From Pragia fontium DSM 5563 = ATCC 49100 (lineage in GTDB: Bacteria > Pseudomonadota > Gammaproteobacteria > Enterobacterales > Enterobacteriaceae): a DNA stretch of 64,000 nt. Positions within the stretch are counted from its first letter, which is position 1. Every line of letters starts with the position of its first letter. The DNA lies in contig NZ_FOLW01000001.1 of the NCBI RefSeq assembly GCF_900112475.1, forward strand, positions 1 through 64,000, written 5' to 3'. A model generated the notes under the pieces. The model saw only the letters and a list, made by a program, of their open reading frames with translations. It was not told where the DNA came from and made no database searches. A program made the translations under genes and the position numbers. Shown in pieces: positions 49,879 to 58,170 of this stretch.

Positions 49879-50271
49879 ATGGTCAAATTTGGATACACCA
49901 TTGTTTACGTTGATGATGTGGAGAAAACCCTTCACTTCTTTAATGAAGCATTTGATATGAAAACGCGCTTCCTGCACGATACCGGAACTTATGGTGAACT
50001 GGATACCGGCGAAACGGTACTGGCTTTTGCCTCTCATGACTTGGGGAATAGCCATTTCCCGGATGGCTATATCAGCGCCAGCACATCAGAAAAACCATTA
50101 GGAATTGAAATTGCGTTGATCACTGAAAATGTTCAGCAAACCCACAATGTCGCGATTGTTTATGGTTCAACTGAGCTGAAAGCGCCGGCAGTGATGCCTT
50201 GGGGACAAACCGTATCGTATATTCGCACCCCATCGGGCATATTAATTGAATTATGTAGTCCAATGGCTTAA
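49879..50271 (+). CDS. VOC family (glyoxalase/bleomycin-resistance fold) protein
   Basis: From the ATG at 49879 the product has 130 residues; an upstream in-frame ATG at 49846 adds 11 unconserved residues. It shows the paired beta-alpha-beta-beta-beta units of VOC proteins: YTIVYVDDVEKTLHFFNEAF, then GYISASTSEKPLGIEIALIT and the end IRTPSGILIELCSP, with the metal-site Glu in IELC. It could be a glyoxalase, dioxygenase or antibiotic-binding protein. The sequence does not decide. Confidence 0.82.
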   Translation: MVKFGYTIVYVDDVEKTLHFFNEAFDMKTRFLHDTGTYGELDTGETVLAFASHDLGNSHFPDGYISASTSEKPLGIEIALITENVQQTHNVAIVYGSTELKAPAVMPWGQTVSYIRTPSGILIELCSPMA

Positions 50272-50489
50272 ACCGAAAAGCAGGCTAACCACTCGGTCTG
50301 CTTTCATTATTATCCGCATTTCATTGCCGGAAATAACATCCTACTGATTAAATCAAAACAACAAAATCAGCCCATCACACCCATAATCAATACAATCAAT
50401 ACCGCGTTATTCGGTAGATAGTAATAGCAACCTACTTCATTCTGAGTTAAACCTATACTATCCCTTGTCGATGAATTAAGGATCCTAAT

Positions 50490-51137
50490 ATGAAACTCTA
50501 TGTTTACGATCATTGCCCATTCTGTGTAAAAGCCCGCATGATTTTTGGTATAAAAAAAATCCCTGTCGAGTTAATTACTTTACTCAACGATGATGAAAAA
50601 ACGCCAATTCGTATGATTGGACAGAAAATGGCGCCGATTCTGGAAAAAGATAATGGCAGCTATATGCCGGAAAGCATGGATATTGTGCATTATGTTGACG
50701 ACAATTTCGGTACACCAGCATTAACGGGGAAAACAAATCCAGCCATCGCAGATTGGATAAAAGAGGTCTATACCTACGTTAATAGGCTACTCATCCCGCG
50801 CTATGCCAAAGCTGATTTCTGCGAATTTAAAACTCCTGCGGCTCGTGAATACTTTATCCAGAAAAAAGAAGCCTTTATCGGTAGCTTCTCTCAGGCTATG
50901 CAGCAAACGCCTGAATTAATCAAACAATTGGAACAAGATTTAGCCAAATTGGATAAGCTCATTCAATCAGCGGAAAGCTGTAACGGTGAGCTATCCGTCG
51001 ATGATATTCATCTGTTTCCCGTTTTACGCGGTATATCTATTGTTAAAGGCTTGACGTTTCCTGCTAAGGTTGATGCTTACCGAAGAGCTATAGCGAAGAT
51101 TACCGGGATAAATTTACTGGATACCATTGCGCAATAG
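50490..51137 (+). CDS. grxB: Glutaredoxin 2
   Basis: GrxB is the atypical 215-residue glutaredoxin of enterics, with a thioredoxin-fold N-domain and an all-helical GST-like C-domain. It reduces disulfides with glutathione. The active site CPFC lies at 9-12 (YDHCPFCVKARM), followed by the cis-Pro region KMAPILEKDNGSYMPESMDI. AAGGAT lies before the ATG. Confidence 0.95.
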   Translation: MKLYVYDHCPFCVKARMIFGIKKIPVELITLLNDDEKTPIRMIGQKMAPILEKDNGSYMPESMDIVHYVDDNFGTPALTGKTNPAIADWIKEVYTYVNRLLIPRYAKADFCEFKTPAAREYFIQKKEAFIGSFSQAMQQTPELIKQLEQDLAKLDKLIQSAESCNGELSVDDIHLFPVLRGISIVKGLTFPAKVDAYRRAIAKITGINLLDTIAQ

Positions 51138-51165
51138 ACATTGCTATTTCACTGGTTATTAAGCT

Positions 51166-51196
51166 AATCCGGTAATCAATATCACGTTACCGGATT
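51166..51196 (+). terminator. Hairpin after grxB
   Basis: A perfect 10-bp stem (AATCCGGTAA and TTACCGGATT) with an 11-base loop lies 28 bases after the grxB stop. There is no T run, so its role as a terminator is uncertain. Confidence 0.4.
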
Positions 51197-51323
51197 GCCT
51201 TAAAAAACCGAATATGCCTGCCCCTTATTTAATTCAATTTTTTTGAATATCTGAGTGACTTTTTTCCGCTTTTTTAATCTGCCCTATGGACTAAACTGAT
51301 TAAAACGGTTGAGGAGGTTTCAG

Positions 51324-52019
51324 ATGATTTATTTACGTAAAGCGGACGTTCGCGGTCATGCAAATCACGGTTGGCTTGATAGCTGGCACACATTTTCTTT
51401 TGCTGACTATCATGATGCTAACTTTATGGGCTTTTCAGCGCTACGGGTCATTAATGAAGACCGAGTGCAGTCAGGTCAAGGGTTCCCAACTCACCCACAT
51501 AAAGATATGGAAATTCTGTCCTATGTCCTCAGCGGTGCGATTGAACATAAGGATAGTATGGGAAATAAAGAGCATGTCCCAGCGGGTGATTTTCAGATCA
51601 TGAGCGCAGGTACCGGCGTACGCCACTCGGAATACAACCCAAGCACCAGCGAACCACTGCATTTTTATCAAATATGGATTATCCCGGATCGTCAGGGCAT
51701 TACACCGCGATATGAACAAAAATCGTTTACTGCAAAGCATGCCCGTCAATTAGTTCTGTCACCCGATGCCCGAGATGGTTCCCTGAAAGTGTATCAGGAT
51801 ATGGACCTTTGGCGCTGGGCGTTGGATGATCAAGAGCAAGCACAATTTGACATCCAAGAAGGACGACGCATCTGGGTTCAAGTTGTTAAAGGTAATATAG
51901 ATGTTAATGGTACTCAGGCTTCCACCAGCGATGGGGTTGCACTTTGGGATGAATCATCCCTGAACATTATCTCTTACGGTGAGAGTGAAGTTCTGATATT
52001 TGATTTACCCAAAGTTTGA
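51324..52019 (+). CDS. Pirin family protein, YhhW-like quercetin 2,3-dioxygenase
   Basis: From the ATG at 51324 (GAGGAGG upstream) this is a 231-residue bicupin protein. The metal ligands lie in THPHKDMEILSYVL (two His plus a third) and the Glu/His of AGTGVRHSEYNPS. The N-terminus MIYLRKADVRGHANHGWLD matches E. coli YhhW, which has quercetinase activity in vitro; the physiological role is unknown. Confidence 0.92.
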   Translation: MIYLRKADVRGHANHGWLDSWHTFSFADYHDANFMGFSALRVINEDRVQSGQGFPTHPHKDMEILSYVLSGAIEHKDSMGNKEHVPAGDFQIMSAGTGVRHSEYNPSTSEPLHFYQIWIIPDRQGITPRYEQKSFTAKHARQLVLSPDARDGSLKVYQDMDLWRWALDDQEQAQFDIQEGRRIWVQVVKGNIDVNGTQASTSDGVALWDESSLNIISYGESEVLIFDLPKV

Positions 52020-52036
52020 TAGCGTCATTTAATCTG

Positions 52037-52081
52037 GCCGCAGTACAATAATAACGTTAGGTTAACTTATTATACTGCGGC
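52037..52081 (+). terminator. Hairpin after the pirin gene
   Basis: Arms GCCGCAGTA and TACTGCGGC form a 9-bp stem with a long AT-rich loop, 17 bases after the stop. Confidence 0.5.
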
Positions 52082-52599
52082 TGATTTATTAACAATATTA
52101 AAACATAAATACTATTGTTCGGTATAATTAAAATAATTAGCTACATCATTATTAATTAATATTGATATTAAGATACATATTAAGCCAACACTTATTTAAA
52201 AATAAGCAATAACTCAACAATATAAGTAATCAACAGCGTAAACTTACCTTATATATCACAACGCTTAAACAATAAGATTTAATTCATAAAAACTGATAGC
52301 GCGCATTAAGTAAAAAAGGGATGAAACCATCAAACAAAAACTATAACTACATGAAATTAAATAACAAAACAAAAACCAGCAGAAATAAAAAACGGATACC
52401 AATCTAATTAAATCACTCGTAAAATCTAATACCAAACAATATAAGGATTGACATCTCATCTATTTATCATTATTAATGAAGCCTGAAATTAAAAACACCA
52501 TATCGTGAGTAAATAAACACTCTAAGAGTAATTACTCAACCTAAATAAAATAAGTAAATACTTACAAAACTTATAAAATAATAAGTAAAGGATTCTGTC
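52082..52599. other. Very AT-rich upstream region of the efflux pair
   Basis: This stretch of over 500 bases is strikingly AT-rich, with many short A and T runs and no credible gene. The only frame (52265-52459, minus) is low-complexity. Such sequence is a typical target of H-NS-type silencing, so it may be the regulatory region of the following EmrAB-like genes. Confidence 0.5.
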
Positions 52600-53700
52600 T
52601 TGAACACAGGGAATAACGTCGACTTGCAATCTGATATTGATGAATATTCAGAAGATATCGATAACAATAAAAAGTTAAAAAAAGGCAAAAAAAGAGTTTT
52701 CGCACTATATCTGCTTATTCTTATCTGTATTTCTCTGATTTCATTATCTTATTATTGGTTTTATCTGAAAAATTACGAAAGTACCGATGATGCCTTTATC
52801 GATACCCATATTGCCAAAGTTTCTGCCGCCATTCCTGGTCGTGTGGAACGTATTCTGGTTGAAGATAACCAGTATGTTGAAGTCGGTAGCGTATTAGTTG
52901 AACTGGATTCCCGCGACTATCAAAACCTGCTAAATCAAGCCATTGCCGCCCAGAACGTTGCTCTGGCTCAAACCCCTCAGTTACACAGCCAAATTACGGC
53001 ATTAGAAGCCAATTTAAAACAAACTCAGGCCAACGTTCAATCAGCCAAAGCTGAATATCAGAGGGACAAAGATGATTATGAGCGTTATCAAAAGTCTCAT
53101 GAAACCTGGAGTCAAAGCCAACTTAGCATGCAAAAAGCGGCCTCAAAAGCCAGTGCAGCACGTCTGGATGCCGCCCAGCAGGCAGTTTTGTATAATCAGG
53201 CGCTGTTAGATAAAGGAAAAGCGGCCCTGCATGAAAATACCGCCATGCTCGAACAGTTGGAGGTGGAAATTGACAAAGCCAAGCTACAGCTTTCTTATAC
53301 TAAAATCATCGCCCCACAAAGTGGACACGTTACTCAGCGTAGCGTTGAGCTAGGTAGCTATATTGATCCTGGCCGAACGCTAATGTCAGTGGTGTCGAAT
53401 AAAGTTTGGATCACCGCCAATTTCAAAGAAACGCAATTATCCGATATGCGCCCGGGACAGGATGTCGAAGTCAAAGTGGATGCCTATCCACAATATAAAT
53501 ACAGCGCAAAAATAGACAGCATTCAGCGCGGCACTGGCCCTGTCTTTAGCATGTTACCGGCAGAAAATGCGACCGGTAACTACATCAAAGTTGTACAGCG
53601 GGTACCGGTCAAAATTATCTTTACCGATCCACGTATTAATGATGCAGAGCATCCGTTATCACCCGGTATGTCGGTTATTCCTAATGTCCACATCAAGTAA
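52600..53700 (+). CDS. HlyD family membrane fusion protein, EmrA-like
   Basis: A 366-residue periplasmic adaptor for a drug efflux pump. One N-terminal membrane anchor lies at about 32-52. The biotinyl-lipoyl segment AKVSAAIPGRVERILVEDNQ and the coiled-coil hairpin (about 115-215) follow, then the second half-motif LSYTKIIAPQSGHVTQRSVE. No ATG is available at the start. A TTG at 52600 with AAAGGA 9 bases upstream is the likely initiator, which is unusual for this family. It precedes and slightly overlaps the MFS partner gene and would bridge it to a TolC-type channel. Confidence 0.9.
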   Translation: MNTGNNVDLQSDIDEYSEDIDNNKKLKKGKKRVFALYLLILICISLISLSYYWFYLKNYESTDDAFIDTHIAKVSAAIPGRVERILVEDNQYVEVGSVLVELDSRDYQNLLNQAIAAQNVALAQTPQLHSQITALEANLKQTQANVQSAKAEYQRDKDDYERYQKSHETWSQSQLSMQKAASKASAARLDAAQQAVLYNQALLDKGKAALHENTAMLEQLEVEIDKAKLQLSYTKIIAPQSGHVTQRSVELGSYIDPGRTLMSVVSNKVWITANFKETQLSDMRPGQDVEVKVDAYPQYKYSAKIDSIQRGTGPVFSMLPAENATGNYIKVVQRVPVKIIFTDPRINDAEHPLSPGMSVIPNVHIK

Positions 53701-55249
53701 TGTTAAGCGCCCGCACCTCCCCCGTTCAGCGGCGGGAGATCGTAATCCTTGGCTGATGGCGGTGGTAGCTTCCATTGCTACATTTATGGAATTACTGGAC
53801 TCCACCATTGCTAACGTTTCGCTTTATCATATTTCAGCTTCACTCAGCGTCTCATATAATGAGTCTATTTGGGTTTTAACCTGTTATATCGTTGCCAATG
53901 CGCTGATTTTACCCATGAGCGGTTGGTTAGCCAGTACCATCGGCCGGAAACGCTATTACATGTTAAGCATCGCCGGTTTTACCCTAGGCTCTCTGCTTTG
54001 CAGTATCGCAACCAATATTGAATTTCTGATCTTTGCCCGTATTTTACAGGGGATCAGCGGTGGTGGACTGGCACCGCTGGAACAGTCCATGCTAACCGAC
54101 TCTTTTCCGCCCGAAAAGCGCCCTCAAGCCTTTGCACTTTATGGCATTACCGTTTTAGTCGCACCGGCCCTTGGCCCTTTTATCGGTGGCTGGCTAACGG
54201 AAGCCCTGTCATGGCATTGGGTATTTCTGATTAATGTGCCCATCGGTATTATTTCGCTGATTCTCAGTTATTACCTTATTACTGAGCCACCGTTGCTGAT
54301 AGAAGAACGCAAACAGCGTAAAAAGAACAAAACCAATATCGACTACATCGGTTTTGTTCTGGTTATTATCGGCTTCGGCACCCTACAGCTCTTCCTTGAC
54401 CGTTATGAAATTAATGACGGGTTCTCTTCCACTTTCATCTGGATTATGGCGATAACCGCCGCTGTTTCACTGAGCTTTCTGGTGATTTGGGAATGGTTCC
54501 ACCCTCACCCCATCATGGACATTCGCCTGCTTTGCTACCGTAACTTTGCCGTCAGCTGTTTTATTATGTTTTTGATTGGTTTTATGGTTTATTCCACCAC
54601 CCAAATCATTCCGCAGATGACTCAGGAACTGTTTAATTACACAGCAACCATTGCGGGAGTGATGCTGGGAATAGGCGGTATCTTCGTCATGATCTCCATG
54701 ATTATTATGGGAGGAATAACCGGGAAAATACGATATCCACAGTGGCTTATCGCTTTTGGCTTGCTGGGAACCGCATGGTCGACCTGGTATATGTCACAGA
54801 TGACGCTGGACGTCGACTTCACTACTTTTGTCTGGGCCCGCATATTTCAGGTTATTTGGTTTCCCATACTACTCATACCGGTTAGCACACTGTCCTACGA
54901 AGGGCTGCCAGAAAATAAAAGTAATGAAGCCGCCGCGTTTGCCGCGCTAATGCGAAATATTGGGGGAAGCGTTGGTATTGCGATGGTAGCCAATATTCTG
55001 CATAGCCGAACCAATATGCACTATAGCCGCCTAAGCGAACGAGTGACTGAAAGCACCGACCTGACCGTTACACTGGAAAATGTTAAAACAATGGTTTTTG
55101 CGCAGGCGAGAATGATTGGCTATCTGGATATCTTTTATTTATTGGCGTTTATTTGTTTACTGTTTATTCCGCTGGCGTTTCTGTTTAAGCCGCAAGGAAG
55201 GATAGGTGAACGTAGTCGGGAAGGGAATGCTCATGGGCATCATTTTTGA
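53684..55249 (+). CDS. DHA2 family MFS multidrug transporter, EmrB-like
   Basis: From the ATG at 53684 the product has 521 residues and 14 predicted membrane helices. It overlaps the adaptor stop by 17 bases; a longer frame from 53567 lies inside the adaptor gene and has no family support. DHA2 marks are FMELLDSTIANVSLYHISAS with the motif D1 Asp, GWLASTIGRKRYYML (motif A) and the motif C region ITVLVAPALGPFIGGWLTE. The adaptor plus this permease plus a TolC channel would form a tripartite efflux pump for hydrophobic drugs. Confidence 0.92.
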   Translation: MSTSSNVKRPHLPRSAAGDRNPWLMAVVASIATFMELLDSTIANVSLYHISASLSVSYNESIWVLTCYIVANALILPMSGWLASTIGRKRYYMLSIAGFTLGSLLCSIATNIEFLIFARILQGISGGGLAPLEQSMLTDSFPPEKRPQAFALYGITVLVAPALGPFIGGWLTEALSWHWVFLINVPIGIISLILSYYLITEPPLLIEERKQRKKNKTNIDYIGFVLVIIGFGTLQLFLDRYEINDGFSSTFIWIMAITAAVSLSFLVIWEWFHPHPIMDIRLLCYRNFAVSCFIMFLIGFMVYSTTQIIPQMTQELFNYTATIAGVMLGIGGIFVMISMIIMGGITGKIRYPQWLIAFGLLGTAWSTWYMSQMTLDVDFTTFVWARIFQVIWFPILLIPVSTLSYEGLPENKSNEAAAFAALMRNIGGSVGIAMVANILHSRTNMHYSRLSERVTESTDLTVTLENVKTMVFAQARMIGYLDIFYLLAFICLLFIPLAFLFKPQGRIGERSREGNAHGHHF

Positions 55250-55420
55250 TTGGGGTATAAAACATCGGCGACATCTCACGTCTCTCCATATCTATATGCG
55301 AGTATAAGTGAAGAAATCCCCTTTGTTTTAAAATAAAATTTTATTCTTTGGCGAGTGTCATAGTAATTAATCTGAAGGTATTAATACTATGCGATAGTAA
55401 CAGTCTTATCGGAGCTAATA

Positions 55421-55464
55421 GCGTAGAGATGATCAGAAATTATCCCTTCTAACCATCTCTACGC
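55421..55464. repeat. Perfect inverted repeat at the chromosome-prophage boundary
   Basis: Arms GCGTAGAGATG and CATCTCTACGC (11 bp each, perfect) are separated by 22 bases. The repeat lies between the last efflux gene and the acetyltransferase gene. It may be a terminator for the phage-side transcript or part of an attachment region; no other copy was seen in the window. Confidence 0.5.
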
Positions 55465-55497
55465 GGGAGCACCAACAAAGTAAAATATCGCAGTTTA

Positions 55498-56076
55498 TTA
55501 TGATGATTTTTTTATTTTAACAATATTATCCATTTTAGGCGTATATACGGTACAGTCTGAAGGAATGCTTTTATTAATAAAACTCATTGCTCCAATAGCC
55601 ACATTATCACCGATAGTAATATCGCTCCCGATAATACAACTATTCGCACCTACGGTTACATTATCACCAATAACAATGCGAGGAGTCTTATCTCCTTCCC
55701 GGATAACTACTCCTACCGTCACATTTTGCAGAACATGGAAATTAGTACCAATTACACTATGTCGAGAAATCACGATCCCCACTCGATGAACTAGGCTTAA
55801 TCCTTCTTTTATTACGGCTCCGAGTTCAACTTCTACACCATATTTTATTCGTAAATTCCAATTTATTCTTTTTGCAATAATACTTTGGCCATTTGAAACA
55901 TGATGAAGATAGTTAGCGATACGCCACCAAAAGTTAAAACGCCGATCGGGGCATTTTAACGCTTTATGAATAACAGATATCCAAGAGAATGCACCTGTGT
56001 TTTTTATCACTTCCTTTTGTAAACATTTTTTTAAATGAGCTAACTCTTCATCTTTAGAAACCACAACAAGCCCCAT
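55498..56076 (-). CDS. Hexapeptide-repeat acetyltransferase, serine O-acetyltransferase-like
   Basis: A 192-residue left-handed beta-helix acyltransferase. The C-terminal half has successive hexapeptide turns: GVEVELGAVIKEGLSLVHRV, then RIVIGDNVTVGANSCIIGSD and ITIGDNVAIGAMSFI. The closest fold is the serine acetyltransferase type, but the full CysE N-domain is shortened. It sits beside the phage tail fibre, so a role in acetylating a surface sugar (lysogenic conversion) is possible. The start is uncertain: an ATG at 56074-56076 lacks a clear ribosome site, and a GTG further in follows GGGG. Confidence 0.75.
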   Translation of the reverse strand: MGLVVVSKDEELAHLKKCLQKEVIKNTGAFSWISVIHKALKCPDRRFNFWWRIANYLHHVSNGQSIIAKRINWNLRIKYGVEVELGAVIKEGLSLVHRVGIVISRHSVIGTNFHVLQNVTVGVVIREGDKTPRIVIGDNVTVGANSCIIGSDITIGDNVAIGAMSFINKSIPSDCTVYTPKMDNIVKIKKSS

Positions 56077-56127
56077 AATCAATTAATGTATCTAAAAATA
56101 ATATATCACAGATCCCCTTCTAAATGG

Positions 56128-57000
56128 TTAAGCGCTACGATACCAACCCATTAGTTTAATATAGGCGTTTGTGGTACTAAATGCAGCACCTGAACCACTT
56201 GGGCTAGTAGTTCCATTAATGTTGTGGTTATGAGAACCAATCCCTACGGTATGGTTATGTGCACCAATGCCGACAGTATGTCCATGAGCACCACTAGAGC
56301 TTGTAGCCAGCGTTGCAGAAGCATCCGGCCTTCCTAACCGAGGATATCCCCCCGCTTGATTATGGTCACCGCTTATAAAACCACTTATAGTATGTGTGTG
56401 ATTTCCTGAAGAATTTGTCGTTTTCGTCCCATAATCAAACGCACTTACCGTCTTAGTTCCATAATCAAAATTAGACGTAGTGCCACTAAATGAATGCGTA
56501 TGCACCGGAATATTAGCCACAGATAGCGTGGCCATATCAGCACCACCAAGCTCTTTAAGATCGGATGCATCCTTTTTAGCCAAACGGATTGTTCTTTCTT
56601 CTCCTAAATATTCCCATTTTGTACCCTGAAATAGCATATTAGGATCTTTATTTTCAGCAAAAAACATTACAACGCCGACAGGATATACTGCATCAATACT
56701 TCTGGTTATCGCTAATTCGAATGCCTGCCTCACCGCTTTAGGCGTAGCTGCCATTAATTCATCATTACTATTAATTGCATTACTTAATTTAACAATGCCC
56801 GCACCAGTTAATGATGATGCCGGTGGCATAAAGTGTTTTTTCAGTACACTACTATTCACCGACTTATCGATAATTCCCTGGCGAATCAGCATCAAATCAT
56901 CCGCAACCAGGTCTGTAGCAGCAGGTAATTCCGATAGGGTAATTTTCTTTTCATTGAGCAGCGCTAATAGCGTCAGCTCCTGTTCATTAGTTAAAGCCAT
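56128..57000 (-). CDS. Phage tail fibre protein with HxH repeats
   Basis: From the ATG at 56998-57000 (AAGGAAA upstream) this is a 290-residue fibre. The N-terminal 80 residues (EQELTLLALLNEKKITLSEL, PAATDL, DDLMLIRQG) are closely related to the fibre gene at 58618. The middle contains AVYPVGVVMFFAENKDPN and the collar-like GTKWEYLGE. The C-terminal part is rich in HxH pairs (VHTHSF, NHTHTI, AHGHTV, AHNHTV, SHNHNI), the pattern by which T4 and lambda fibres bind iron. It also contains a tandem FDYGTKT repeat. It ends IKLMGWYRSA. Confidence 0.85.
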   Translation of the reverse strand: MALTNEQELTLLALLNEKKITLSELPAATDLVADDLMLIRQGIIDKSVNSSVLKKHFMPPASSLTGAGIVKLSNAINSNDELMAATPKAVRQAFELAITRSIDAVYPVGVVMFFAENKDPNMLFQGTKWEYLGEERTIRLAKKDASDLKELGGADMATLSVANIPVHTHSFSGTTSNFDYGTKTVSAFDYGTKTTNSSGNHTHTISGFISGDHNQAGGYPRLGRPDASATLATSSSGAHGHTVGIGAHNHTVGIGSHNHNINGTTSPSGSGAAFSTTNAYIKLMGWYRSA

Positions 57001-57110
57001 TTGATTTTCCTTATAAATATGCCCGCTCAAAAAATGCAGAGCCTTGCCGAAGGAGTTACAGATACTCCTTAGCAAAATAAAATTAAAAATAGGCGTTTAG
57101 ATGAGAGTGT
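57001..57110 (-). repeat. Duplicated fibre leader with conserved hairpin (copy 1)
   Basis: This is the counterpart of 59635-59740, upstream of the fibre gene at 56128. It indicates that the 5' part of the fibre gene and its leader were duplicated together. The two copies are in the same orientation. Confidence 0.65.
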
Positions 57111-57167
57111 TAATCAAGATTAAAGCGAGCTATATCCACTTATAGCTCGTCTAATGTCGATATGTGG

Positions 57168-57731
57168 TTAATCTGAGACGACTGAGCTGGCCGGCATATA
57201 TTTATAGATAGTCGCCAGACTCACATTATAAATTAACGCTAATTCTTTTCGGCTATGCCCCTTGCTTAATAATCTGATGGATTGTTGTATCTGCTCATCG
57301 GTTAGTCTCCTCGGTCGTCCACCAATCCGCCCTTGTGCTCGCGCTACTGCCAAACCCGCCCGGGTGCGTTCGACGATTAATTCACGTTCCATTTCAGCCA
57401 GCGCACTCATCACATGAAAAAAGAAACGCCCGGCAGCAGAACTGGTATCAATGCTGTCGGTAATGCTTCTAAAATGAATGCCTCTGGCTTTCAAATCGGA
57501 AACCAGCGTTATCAAATGTCTAACGCTGCGCCCCAAACGATCGAGCTTCCACACCACAACCGTATCCCCGGCTTTAGCGGTTTTTAACAACCGTTTTAAC
57601 CCTGGCCTTTCGGACTTCACTCCACTGATTTTATCCTCAAAAATCAGCTCACAATTTGCACGACTAAGCGATTCTCGCTGTAAATCCGTCTGCTGGTCAT
57701 TTGTTGACACTCTAACATAGCCAATTAACAC
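57168..57731 (-). CDS. Serine recombinase, Gin/Hin/Pin-type DNA invertase
   Basis: A 187-residue resolvase-family invertase that should invert the adjacent fibre segment. The catalytic Ser9 lies in MLIGYVRVSTNDQQTDLQR, and the N-domain continues with VWKLDRLGRSVRHLITLVSD, the Arg-rich active site. RFFFHVMSALAEMERELIVE follows. The C-terminal helix-turn-helix (HSRKELALIYNVSLATIYKY) binds the crossover sites. It is very close to phage Mu Gin in sequence. The start is a GTG at 57729-57731. It lies just outside the left crossover site. A Fis-bound enhancer is expected within or near the gene but was not located. Confidence 0.95.
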   Translation of the reverse strand: MLIGYVRVSTNDQQTDLQRESLSRANCELIFEDKISGVKSERPGLKRLLKTAKAGDTVVVWKLDRLGRSVRHLITLVSDLKARGIHFRSITDSIDTSSAAGRFFFHVMSALAEMERELIVERTRAGLAVARAQGRIGGRPRRLTDEQIQQSIRLLSKGHSRKELALIYNVSLATIYKYMPASSVVSD

Positions 57732-57796
57732 CCTGTTTTCTCCCTTCTCTTTTTAGAGTAGATAGTCTCAAAGAACTATTGGGATAAATAGAGGGG

Positions 57797-57822
57797 CTCT
57801 TAAAAACCTTGGTTTGTTAGGA
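57797..57822 (+). repeat. Left crossover (gix/hix-like) site of the invertible segment
   Basis: Half sites CTCTTAAAAACC and GGTTTGTTAGGA flank a central TT. A 21-base core (57798-57818) is identical, in inverted orientation, to the site at 59239-59264. The layout of two 12-base halves around a 2-base centre, with AAAACC/GGTTT at the middle, is that of Hin/Gin/Cin sites. Confidence 0.92.
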
Positions 57823-58170
57823 TTACAAAAATCCCCTCGTTTCTTAATAAGTAGAGGCGAGAATGCCAACGGTTGGTATGAAATTTATAGTGATGGATTT
57901 AAACGAATTGGACAAATTTATGGTGATAATAATCCATTGATTGCATCAAATCCTGGATATGGTGCCAATGTTTCATATCCTATTCCATTAACAAGTCGAA
58001 TCTTATCCATAACTACATCCATTAATGGCAGGCTAACTGGTGGGGCAGAAGTGCTTAATTATGCAGAACCACAACTATCTAGTATTACACTTGCAGCCGC
58101 GTCTTCACATGCAACAAAACTAGAACCGTTATCTCCAATAAAAGGTTCTTGGGTAGTTGAAGGATATTAA
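57814..58170 (+). CDS. Silent alternative tail fibre C-terminus inside the invertible segment
   Basis: This frame has no promoter or start of its own; its first codon, TTG, lies in the crossover site. It reads NLGLLGLQKSPRF through the site, then about 116 residues ending KGSWVVEGY. The fibre at 58618-59634 reads KNLGLLEWQFG through the other site in the same codon phase. After inversion the first 131 residues of that fibre would be joined in frame to this tail, giving a product of about 247 residues. It is thus an inactive cassette, not an independent gene. The receptor target is unknown. Confidence 0.88.
   Translation: MLGLQKSPRFLISRGENANGWYEIYSDGFKRIGQIYGDNNPLIASNPGYGANVSYPIPLTSRILSITTSINGRLTGGAEVLNYAEPQLSSITLAAASSHATKLEPLSPIKGSWVVEGY

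Noticed and set aside
52265-52459. Minus-strand hydrophobic frame in the AT-rich block
   Set aside because: Low-complexity translation of AT-rich DNA without start signals.
57814-58170. Independent gene starting at the TTG
   Set aside because: The TTG lies inside the crossover site and there is no ribosome site or promoter; the silent-cassette reading explains the frame.
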